NCBI GenBank assembly: GCA_965112735.1
Contig: OZ218950.1
Location: forward strand, 2,418,001-2,482,000
Direction of reading: 5' to 3'
DNA from: Phaeosaccion multiseriatum
Taxonomy: Eukaryota; Ochrophyta, other classes
Length of the DNA stretch: 64,000 nt
This document shows positions 22,901-34,900 of the stretch, piece by piece (the first letter of the stretch is position 1; each line of letters begins with the position of its first letter). Below the pieces are notes generated by a model, which was not told where the DNA came from, ran no database searches, and saw only the letters and a list, made by a program, of their open reading frames with translations. The translations under genes and the position numbers were made by a program.

Positions 22901-25900
22901 ACTGTTTTTGAACGATATCGAGCTGGGCGGCCATACCCACGTCAGCCCACGGCCCCCACTGCAATGACGTCCCTGCGAGCCCGAGGTGTCGCCTGTGCCG
23001 CATCAGCCCGTCCACAGCCGCATTCGCTGCAGCGTAGTTGGCCTGTCCAGCGTTGCCCAGTACTCCGGCCATGGATGTGAAGCAAAAGAAGAAGTCAAGG
23101 CCAGGAGCGCGCCCATCCTCCTTCGCCCAAGCCAACGAAAGCTCGTGCAAGTTTATCGCCCCCTGCACCTTCGGTCGGAAGACGTTCGTCACGCTCTCCA
23201 CCGTTTGCTCTCCCAGCAGCTTATCATCCAGCACCCCGGCAGCATGCACCACACCGCGCACAGGGGGTAGCAGAGGCAGCACGCCCCCCAGGCATGTCCG
23301 AAGTGCCTCAGCATCAGCAACATCACAAGTAGAAGTATGGGTGGTCAGCTCCACCTTATTCTGAAGCTGCTGCCACTGTTCTGTCATGCTTTCGGCGACC
23401 TTCCCACTCCTCGACAGCAGCACAAGGTGACGAGCGCCCCTCGACGCGAGGTGCTGGGCCGTCACGAGGCCGAGAGCCCCCAGACCGCCGCTGATGACGT
23501 ACGTGCCATCGGACACCACTTGCACACCGTACGAGGGGTTGGTCAGCACCACCTTGCCGATGTGCTTCGCTTGGCTCATGTATAGCATGGCCTTCTGAGT
23601 ATCCTCCCTCATGTCAAAGGGTATGGTCGGTAACGGCTTCACATTGCCAGACATGCACTCTTTAGCCAGATGCTGCAGCTCGTCGCTTATCCAGCCCGGC
23701 TCACCCGCCGAAAAGTCGAAGTCGATAATGGCGTCCACGGCGACGAGGTTGTACCTCACATCGGACCGGGCGGTGTGCATCTGCTCGTGACTCCATACAC
23801 CTCTCTTCCCAATCTCCACGAATCTGCCTCCCTCTGTCAGCATGTCCAATGAGAAGGGAATGTAATCCTCGCTCAGTGAGTTGAGCACCACATCCACCTT
23901 CATCTCACCCATGGACTGCTTGAATGCCTCTGCGTCTCTTGAAGACGCAATGTGCTGCACTCCCAAGCTCCGGAGGAAGTCATGCTTCACAGCAGCACCG
24001 GCAGTAGCGTACACCTCCGCGCCCACCCGCTGAGCATACTGCACGGCGGCAAGGCCCACACCGCCCGATGCGGCATGAATCAACACCTTCTCTCCAGCCT
24101 TGAGGTCGTGGAAGGCCTTCGCTACCGTCAAGCACACGGTGGGAAGTGCAGCGGCCTGCTCGAAGCTCAGCACGGCCGGCATCACGGCCAGACACACATC
24201 ACTCGTCGTCACATGACTGCGCAAACATCCCGCATCGCCAAAGCCAAACACTGCATCGCCGACACGGAAGCGCGAACTTCCTCCCACACTGATCACCTGC
24301 CCGGCGAACTCGGAGCAGGGATCTCCAGGATCGCCAGGGTACATGTCCAGCACATTCAGCACGTCCCGGAAGTTAAGGCCAACAGCCCTTACTGCCACCT
24401 TTACGGAGCTGCCAGCTGGGTCACGGGGTTGATGTTTGCCATGGTCCACATCATCACGAAGGGCGAAAGCACCGGCAATGCTGCCTCTTGCCTTCAAATC
24501 TAGTGAGAAGGGAAGCTGCAGGGGCTGACGTACAAGCTGAGGAGCCCAGCACTGTCCGTCGCGTACCCACACATCTTCTGTGGCAGTAGGGAAGGCCAAG
24601 CCTAAGGCAAGCTCGCTGTCTTGGGCCTTCTTGCCGCTGAGGTCCACCACGCCGATCTGCAGGGAGGGGTGCTCCACTCTCGCAGTCCGCACCAGCCCGG
24701 TCACCCAGCTGTCACGCCAGTCCTCGCCGCTTTGGACGCCTCTAGTCAAAACCGTCAGCGGCACCCTTGATGCAGTACACAGGCTCCTGAGTAGAGCCAT
24801 CAGGGCGTAGGCCGCTCGTGCTTGCGTGCTTCCTTCTGCGTCTTCTTCGCCAGCTCCGGGTATCAGCACGTACAAGACGCGAGCCCACTCGTCCTCTCCA
24901 AAAAGAAGAGTACCATCATCCCAGGAGGCGTCCATCCTCCCAAATCGAGTGTGTACGTAAACGTTCTCCGGAACACAGCGCCGCACTGCAGCAATGATTG
25001 CACTCTCTCCCTGCCTCTCGTCCTGTGGAATGACCACGAGCCACTTCTGACGCGTCGCCTCAGTATCATGATGAGGTCGCTGTGCAGGCACGGCTGCCTC
25101 AGTGGGCTGCCATTCCAGCGTGTACACCACGCGACGAAGCGGATTGGAGTGCGCAAATCCTCTCGCCCTCTGCACACGGAAGCCTTGCATGTCGACAAGA
25201 ACCTGCCTGCTCTCAAAGTCGGCGACCTTGATTTGAAACTTGATGCAGTTGCCCCCTGTCTCCACTTCAGCGAGCGTCGTGTGCACCCATACCTTTGCTC
25301 CTGTTATGCCACCAAAGACGTCCACCTCGTCGAAGCCTACAGGCAGGAATGGAGCACCGCCCCTCGTTCCCAACAACTGGCGTGGTATTGCTTGCAGAAC
25401 CGAGTGAGTCGCATTGTCGAGCACCGCAGGGTGCAGAGCAAAGCCCGTCGCCTCCCAAGGCTCACACAGTTCCGAGTCGAGAGCGCGCACGACCGATAGC
25501 ACCTCTCCGTCATTGGCGAACATCTGTACATTCCGCTCAAAGCGAGGGCCATAGTTGAAGTTGGCATCCGCCATTGCCTCGTACAGGCCATGGGCCAAGT
25601 CCACAGTCCCTACCCGCCCCTTGATTCCCTCTATATCGAGCATGTCACGCGGCTCGGTTCGCTCCATGACAGACACGTGCTCCATCCTCGCGGTCGTTCC
25701 CTTGTCACCCATAGCACCTCCGAAAAACTGCATACTTCCATCTCTCGCGTGCAGAGCACTCAAGCCGTAACATACAATGGTATTGCGGCTTTGAGCCTGG
25801 TCCGTGCCGGCCTGTTGGAAACCCTCAATCTCCAGTGGAACAACAAAGCTGGCTCCGCGCAGGACTATCTGCTGCTCCACCCCGAGCTGTCTTCCTCCTA

Positions 25901-28900
25901 GAGCAGCCACGACGCCCACTTCAATGTACGTTACCCCCGGAATGATCACCACATTGTTGACGGCATGGTCCTTGAGAAGGTCCTTGAGGTGAGGGGAGAA
26001 GGGGCAACAGAGCCGCATTCCGTCTCCCTCTTGGACCACCTCGCCACTGGGCATGAACGCCAGTGGAGGCCTGAACCAACGAAATGCTTGGCGTGTGGGG
26101 TACAATGCGCCACGCTCTGACCCGCCGTCCTTCTGAAGAGCATCATTGAAGCCGACGCCCTCTCCGTCGGTGTGCGCGGCCGTACTCCCAGCTCTGGGAC
26201 CGGATAGCACGGCGTGAGCATTGGTTCCGCCGGCACCGAAAGAGCTCACGGCAGCAACGAGCACTCCTGTCCGCCCGCCTTGACCCACGGGCTCCATGGT
26301 CACAGGCAGCGTCACAGGGACGCCGGCGAGCTCCAGCTCGGGGTTGATGTCCTTCAAATGCAGGTTCGGCGGGGCGACGCGGTGCTGCAGCACCAATACG
26401 GTCTTGATGAGGCCTGCAATACCTGCGGCACCCTCCAGATGGCCGATGTTGGCCTTCAGCGCACCTACCACCAAGGCATTTACCTCGCTGCGGTCCGGTC
26501 GGCAGTACACGGCCTTGAGGGCGCTCATCTCGATGGGGTCTCCCAGCGCCGTTCCCGTGCCGTGCGCCTCCACGAAGCTCACATCTGCGGGGTCGCTTCC
26601 CGCCTCTGCCAGAGCGGCAGACAGAAGCTGCTGCTGAGCAAGAGGACTGGGTGCCGTCAGACGAGCGCTGGCCCCATTGTGGTTGACCGCACAGCCCTCG
26701 ATTACCGCTAGCACAGCGTCCCCGCTGGCCATAGCATCATCAAAGCGCTTCAGCACAATGGCACCACATCCTTCGCCTCTGACATAACCATTTGCAGATG
26801 CGTCAAACGTCTTGCAGCGCCTGTCGCAAGGTAGAGAAATATAGGTGGGGTGTGAGTGGGGTGCAACGGAAGGTCTTGTTTGACTGTAGAGAAGACGCCT
26901 AAGAATGAGCTGCAAGAGCAGCAATAGGATAAATGAATCAGACTTCACAGACCAGAGTGTCCAGAGCAACTTACCAGTCGGGGGAGAGGAAGGTCCCCGC
27001 AATCAAGGACTGAAAGGTGCTCTTCCCGAGCAGCAGGTTCACGCCACCGACCACCGCCGAGTCGCACTTGCCCAGGCGGAGGTTGCTGCAGGCAGCGTCC
27101 AGAGCCACCAGGGACGACGAGCATGCTGTCTGCAGCAACGCGCTGGGGCCGCAGAGACCCAGAGTGTAGGATACGCGATTGGCAATGTTCGAAGCCGTCA
27201 GGCCCATTCCGCCATAGGCACTCTGAGCAGCGGTATCTCCTGCCACGAAGCCCCAGTCCGTGTCCGACAAGCCCACGAACACGCCGGTGTTGCTGCCCCG
27301 CAGGCTGCTCTTGCTGTGGCCCGCGAGATGGAGGGCCTCGAAGGCCACCTCCAGCATGAGGCGCTGATTGGGGTCCATTGCCTCTGCCTCGGCAGCACTG
27401 ATGCCAAAGAAGGCATTGTCGAACATCTCCACGCCCTCGATGAACCCTCCCTGTAGCTGCAGCTCGCCCGTCTTACTCTCCCACCTGTCGTGTGGCGCTG
27501 CCGTAATGCAGTCTCTGCCCTCGCACATCATCGACCAGAACTGCTCCGGGCTATTGGCTCCACCGGGGAGGCGACACGCCATACTCACTACAGCGATGGG
27601 GGCTCGAGAGTCCGAGGACAAGTGCTGTCCTGTCAGCACCTTTTTAGCCCCCTCTACATCATCCAGTACCTCGAGAATCTGGGCCTCGAGCCACGCGCCC
27701 ATTGCAGACACCGATGGATGCGAGAAGAAGGCGCCATTCGACACGGGGACACCACACCAGGCCTCGATTCGCTTGCGAAACTCCACGGAAGCCATCGAAT
27801 CGAGTCCGGCCTCCATCAAGGGCATCGTTGCTGCCAAGGTGAAGTCCTCGCCAACGCACTCGACCACCATTTCCGTCAGGACTTGCTCGATCCTCTCCCG
27901 CCGTGCTGACTCCGGCAAGAGCAGGAGCTCCTCCCGCACCTCGGCATTGACGCTGTAGCCCTTCGCCGCCTCACCACTGTCTTCGCGGTCCGTCAAGTGC
28001 CCGAGGAAATCGCTGTGCACAGGGGCCAAGCTCGCTCGAAATCTGCCCCACCTCATGGCCGGCATGACGGCCACCTCCTGCACGTTGGCTTGCGCTTGAC
28101 ATGCAAGGACGGCATCCAGTGCCTTCATACCCAGCGCCAGTGAGATCAGGCCCACTCCAGCCATCTCGAAAAGTCTCTGTAGCGTCGTAGACCTCGCTGC
28201 CATGCCCGCCTCACCAAAGGGCCCCCACTGAATGCTGGTGCCCGCCAGCTTGAGCTGCTGGCGGCGATAACGCATCAGACCATCGAGCGCGGAGTTGGCT
28301 GCGGCATAATTCGTCTGCCCGATGTTGCCAAGTGTCCCAGCCGTAGAGGAATACGATATGAAGAAATCCAAGTTCTCTCCCCTCTCGGCCCACTCAAGCG
28401 ACAGCTCATGTAGATTCCAAGCCCCCTGAATCTTTGGTGCGAACACTTTCCGCACGCTCTGATCGGTCTGCCCAGCCAACTGGCCGTCATTTAGAACCCC
28501 CGCTGCGTGAATCACACCCCGAACGTGAGGCAGACCCACCAAGGCCGTTGCTACAGCATCTCGAAGCTGGCCCATGTTGGACACATCGCAGGCCACAGCC
28601 ACAGCGGTGACATTTTCTATGCTCTGCAGGGCCTGCCACAGCTCTGAAGCTTCCTCTGCCGCCCGGCCGCTTCGAGAAAGGAGGAGCAGGTGTCGAGCGC
28701 CCTGGGAGACCAAGTGATTCGCCGTCGCCAGACCCAGCCCCCCCAGACCACCGCTGATCAGGTACGTCCCATCCTCCCTGTACGCGAAGCGACCGACTCC
28801 TGCCGATGTCAGATGGAGTGTGCTGGGCACCAGCCTCGGAGCGAGGATCTCACACCCTCGAACCAGCAGGTCCACGCCTCGCGCTCCGTCGTGAGCTTCT

Positions 28901-31900
28901 GCAGCCAGCGTCACAGCCTGGGAGACAGTCTGGGCTTCCATCTCCTCTGCTCTAGTTCGAGCATCCTCAGACTGTGGAGACATGGCACACTCAAGGTCCA
29001 CGTGGTTCACGGAGAGGTCGCCCGGCTCCAGGCGTATGCTTCTCACCAGCCCCACCACCCAGCTGTCCTGCCAACCAGCACCGCTGTACACTCCCGTTGT
29101 GACCACAGTGACGGGCATCATTGCCTCGTCCCCGCCTAAGCTCTGTACAGTTTGTACAAAGTGGATTGCCCCATCGGTAGGAGAGCCCGTTGCTGACGTC
29201 AAGTAGAAGAGATGGGCCCCACGGGGCTGCGCGTCTGAACCGACCGCCTCCACCACGTGCACATCCACACCATTTGCTGTCGCCGCGCTTTGGACAGCTT
29301 CCAAGGCTCTGTGGCTGCTCGATGCGTGCTGCCCTTCGGCTGCCTCGGGAATCACGACGAACCACGGAAGGCTGCCGGTCAGCAAAGCCTGCTGCGAAGC
29401 CGTGGGCACCTCCACCGCCTCCCACTCAACAACATAAAGCGGGCCCTGCTCCGCTTCACTCCACGTCTGAGGTGGTGCTGTGACTCGCGCTGTGTACCAA
29501 GGAAAGGCCTTGCGCGTTGGGAAGAGGATGCTCTCCTTGCCCTTCCTCTCTTGCCGGTGCACTGTGCTCACAGCCGCTCCAAACGACTCTTCAGAGCTCT
29601 TCCCGCGCATTAGAGAGGGTATCCACACCAGCCCCTCGCGACGCTCGCACTTGGCTCCCATGCTGCTCAGCACAGGGTTGGGGCCCACCTCAACGATGCT
29701 CAGGTCAGCCCCCCTCCCGTCTCCCATCCAGTGCTTCACCAGCGTGTGGATGCCTTCTGCGAACAGCACTGGAGACAGCATGTGTTGCACCCAATACGCT
29801 ACCTGCGTCACTTCCTCAGCCTTCACCACCTCGCCTGTCACGTTGGACACCAGAGGGATGCGTGGGGCGCTGAGTGAAACCTGCTTCAGAACCTCCTCCA
29901 GCGCACGTACAGCGGGCTCCATCAGAGGAGAGTGGAAGGCGTGCGACACCTCCAGGGCCTTGCAGCCCACCCCATCTGCCGTGAGCCTCTCCACCACCTT
30001 GTCCACAGCACTGCGCGCTCCAGAGATCACGCTCGCGCTAGGTCCATTCGACGACGCCAGAACCACTCCGCCTGCCACCCCCGCAGCGTCAATGCTTGCC
30101 AAGGTCACAGCCTTGCCTGCCCTCACTGCGAACATCACTCCATCCCCCTTGGGGCAGGCCTGCATGGCGGCTCCTCTCTTGGCGGATAGCATCAGCCCGT
30201 CCTCCAGCGACATGACGCCGGCCACGCACGCCGCGACCACCTGGCCCAGACTGTGCCCCATCACCATCACCGGCTCCACGCCCTCCGACTTCCACAGCTC
30301 ACACAGGGCGTACTCCAGCACAAACAGGCATGGCTGGCAGTAGCGTGTCTCCTTCAGCAGCGCTTGTGCAGTCTCCTCCTCCTCCTGCTCCTCCCCGTCC
30401 TCAGCGACCGCTGGGTACAAGAGCTCCACCACAGACTTGTCCAGCCAGTCCCGCTCCATGAGCAGCCTGCTGCACCGCTGCACGCACTCGCGGAACACGC
30501 CCTCCTTCTTGTAGAGCTCCCTGCCCATGCCCACGTACTGCGAACCCTGCCCGGTGAACAAGAACGCCACTGGCGTTTGTGCTTGATGAACATGAACAGA
30601 TGGTGCCAAACCGCCTTTCCGTTTCTTCCCGCAGCTCCTCAGCAGCACGTGTGCGTTCGCTCCTCCCGCCCCGAACGAGCTCACCCCCACCATCACGTCT
30701 CCCTCGTCCTCCAGCTGCACCATTGCCGACGGGAGCTGCACGTGGAAGCCGTCCATGTCCAGCTCCGGGTTGATGCTCTCGAGGTGGAGGTTGGCGGGCA
30801 CAGCGCGGTGCTGCAGCATCAAGACGCCCTTGATGATCCCGGCAATGCCCGCCGCACCCTCCAGATGGCCAATATTGGTCTTGACCGCACCCACTACCAG
30901 CGGGAAAGAGTCGTCACGGTTCTTCCCGTACGTGGCCCTGAGAGCGCTCATCTCGATGGGGTCGCCGAGCGAGGTGCCCGTGCCGTGTGCCTCCACGATG
31001 CGTACCTCGGAGCCCTCTCGACCGGCCTCACGCAGCGTCGCCTCGATGAGTCTCTGCTGGGCGGCGGGGCTGGGGGCAGTGAGGCGGGCACTGGTTCCGT
31101 TGTGGTTCACGGCACAGCCCTCAATCACAGCGAGGACGGTGTCTCCGGCAGCGAGGGCGTCGTCCAAAAGTTTCAGCACAACGGCACCGCATCCTTCGCC
31201 ACGCACATATCCGTTTGCCGACGCGTCGAACGTCTTGCAGCGTCTGAGAAGGGCATGCGAAGTGTGGGGTGGGGTAAGGTAAGCTGACTTGGTAGGGCAC
31301 TCAAGTCGTTCTCAATGTGCGACTTTCCAGAGAGCCGATGGCCAAAGGGAGAAGAGAGGTCAACACAACAGGAATGGACGCACTGCACACTCACGCGCAC
31401 GTACCCGTCGGGCGATAAGAAACCACTTCCCTTCAGCCTTTCGAAGCTCTGCGTGCCCAGCAACAGATTCACTCCGCCCACCACTGCTGCGTCGCACTTG
31501 CCCATGCGTAAGCTGCTGCAAGCGCTGTCCAGGGCCACCAGAGAGGACGAGCACGCCGTGTCAGTGGTCATGGACGGGCCCTGCAGTCCGAGCGTGTACG
31601 ACAGACGATTGGACACGCTTGCCCCTGCTGCGCCCATGGTGCTATACACGCCTGTCGAGGATGAGCCTTCCCCGAGTGCTCCCCAGTCACTGCCGCTCAT
31701 GCCCACGAACACTCCGGTCTGACTGCCACCCAGGCTTTGCTTGGTATAGCCCGCAGTCACAAGCGCCTCCAGTCCTACCTCCAGCATCACCCGCTGGTGT
31801 GGGTCCATGGCAGAAGCCTCAGGACTGGATATGCCGAACACAGATGAATCGAACATTTCCACGCCGTCGATGAAGCTTCCTTGCCACTGCTGCTCATCCT

Positions 31901-34900
31901 CCTCCTTGCTCGCCCAGCGGTCGAGCGGAGCAGGCTGGACACAGTCCTTGCCATTGCTAAGCATGGCCCAAAACTCCTCTGGGCTGTTCGAACCACCTGG
32001 CAAGCGGCACGCCATGCCCACAATAGCCAGGGGGGCAGTCATGCTACCTCCAGCCGGTTCAGCATTCCTCTCCTCATATTCACCCTCCTCAGCCCCCAAG
32101 ACCAAGCCCTCGAGCCACACAGTCAGCGCTGCCACTGAGGGGTGACTGAAGAGCACATCGTTGGGGACCGGCACGCCGAAGCGAGCTTGGAGTCGACTCC
32201 GAAGCTCCACCGTAGACATGGAGTCCAGCCCAGCCTCCATCAAAGGTCTCAAAGCGTCGAGCTCGATGCCTGCTTCACCAATGCATGCTTTTACCATCTC
32301 CATGATTAAAGCCTGCAGCATGGGCTTTCGCTCTCCCTCCGACAGCTTCAGTAGGTCCCGCTTAACCTCGGTCGTCACACTGTTGCTAGCCTTGTTCTGC
32401 GGTCCCACCATCGAAGCCTCTCTAACGAGAGCATCGAGCATCCCGGGGTTGCCAGCAGCCTCAGAGAAGGCGGGCCAGTCCATGCCAGGCAGAACCAAGA
32501 GCTCGCGCGATGCCGCAGATGGAGCTGACACGCCGGCATCAAGCGCCGCCATACCCAATGCCTTACTGATGAGCCCAACGCCGGCCATCTCCAGACTGGC
32601 CATGGCAACTTCGGACCGAGCGGCCATGCCAGCTTCGCCCCACGGCCCCCATTGGAGGGCCACAGAGCTGGAGTGACCGAGGCGCCGACGATGCTGCATC
32701 AGCCCGTCCACAGCAGCGTTGGCTGCAGCATAGTTGGCCTGGCCTGCATTGCCTAACACACCTGCCATGGATGTGTAGGACACAAAGAAGTCCAAGGGCC
32801 AGGCCATCTGCAGCGACAGCTCGTGCAGATTCCAAGCGCCCTCCACCTTCGGCTTGAAGACCTCTTCGATACTCTCGGGCGTCTGGTCCACCAGCAAGCG
32901 ATCGTCGAGCACGCCAGCAGCGTGGATGACACCTCGTACGGGCGGCATGCTACTGAGCGCCGTGCCTAGAGCCTTCTCAAGCGACTGCGCGCTAGACACG
33001 TCGCACGATACAGCCTTGGTGCTCACCCCGCCGGCCACGGTGAGAAGCTCCTCCCACAGCGCCTGGGAGTCCGCCTTGACTTTTCCCCCTCGCGAGAGCA
33101 GTACAAGATGGCGAGCTCCTTTATCAGCCAAATGCTTCGCAGTCGCCAGCCCCAGCGCCCCCAGCCCACCGCTGATAACGTAAGTCCCGTCTCGCACGAC
33201 GGGAATGCCACACTCAGGGCTACTGAGCACAACCTTCCCAATGTGCTTCGCAGTTCTGAGGAAGTTCATTGCCTCCGCAAGCTCATCCCTCAAGTCGAAT
33301 GTCTTCACTGGTAGCGCCTCGGCCCTGCCCGCCTCGCTGTCCGCTGTCAGCTGCTCCAGCCCAGCGAACGCCCAGCCCTGCTTCTCGGCCTTGAAGTCGT
33401 CTGCTATCATGGAGTCCAGTGCAATCAGCTCGTACAGCACGTCGGGCCTGGCAGCCTTCATCGCCTCCCTGGTCCACACGCCTCGCTTGCCGATCTCCAT
33501 GAAGCGCCCGTTCTTCGTCAGCAGCTCCAGAGAGTAAGGGATGAAGTTGTCCGACAGGCAATTGAGCACCACATCCACCTTCGCAGCTCCCATGGAAGCA
33601 TTGAAGGCCTCCGGATCTCGCGACGACGCAATGTGCTTCACGCCCATGCCTCGCAAGTAGGCGTGCTTCTCCTCGGATCCAGCAGTGGCGTAGATCTCCG
33701 CTCCGATGCGCTGAGCAATCTGCACGGCCACCAGACCCACTCCACCTGACGCGGCATGGATGAGCACCTTCTCACCACGCTTCAAGCCAGCGAGTTGCTC
33801 AAAGGCGTGCACCACTGTGAGCCACGCGATAGGCAGCGCTGCCATGTCCTCGAAGGTCCTGTTGGAAGGCATGTGGGCCAGACACACGTCACTTGTCGTT
33901 ACGTGGGAGCAGAAGCAGCCCTTGTCCGGAAACCCGTAGACCTTGTCTCCCACTTGAAAGCGCGAGTTTCGCGATGCTCGAGTGACCACCCCCGATAGCT
34001 CGATGCCAGGCTGTCCAGGGTCGCCAGGGTACAGGTCGAGCACATTCAGCACGTCTCTGAAGTTGAGCCCCACCGCCTTGACACAAATTTCAATCTCCCC
34101 GTCCTGCAAGGCAGCGTCTCTCTCGGAAGGGAGTACGTCCCTGCGCTTCAAGCCGCCTTCGATGCTTCCCCTCACCATGAGATCGAAGGAGAATGGGAGG
34201 TGCGTGTCTGTTGAGGGCGTCAGGTGAGGCGTGAGATATCGTCCGTCTCGCACCCACACGTCCTGCCCCAGTGACGCGATGGCCCAGCACTTGGGAAGGT
34301 CCACGCTGCCCACGTCCACCACCGTGATGGCCAGTGAAGGGTGCTCAGCACGAGCGGTTCGAACCATGCCGTACACCCAGTGATGCCTCCACCCCTCGCC
34401 GCCGCTCAGCATGTCCTGCACCAGCACCATCAAAGGAGCTGGCCTTCGTAAAAGCTGCTGTAGCAACAAGAGGAGTGTGTGTGCCTCTTGGCTGGGGCTC
34501 TGCTGCTTGCCGCCGAACAAGGTGCACACCACACAGCCCCATCCTGCTGGCGCTTCTGAAGCGAGGGTGGAGTCGTCGATGCTCTTGACCTCCCTCTCCG
34601 TCAGTGTCACAGAGATGGGCAAGCTCTCTTTCGCTGCCTTGTCCAAGCTGCCACGAGCGCCGCTGGTGAGGAGCAGCCAAGCTTCCTCTCGCTCTTCCAC
34701 GTCACCTCTGCTGCGGGAGATGGAATCGTTGGGCAGCCACTCTAGAGAATACAGCGCTCGGCTGACGGGGTTGGTGCGGGAGAAGCCTCGGGCCAGCTGC
34801 ATCCGGAAGCGGTTAAGCCGCACGAGCACTTGCTTCGTTTCGAAGTGTGCTATCACGATGTCGTACTCGATCGCAAGAGCTTGAGAGTCCACCTCCTTCA

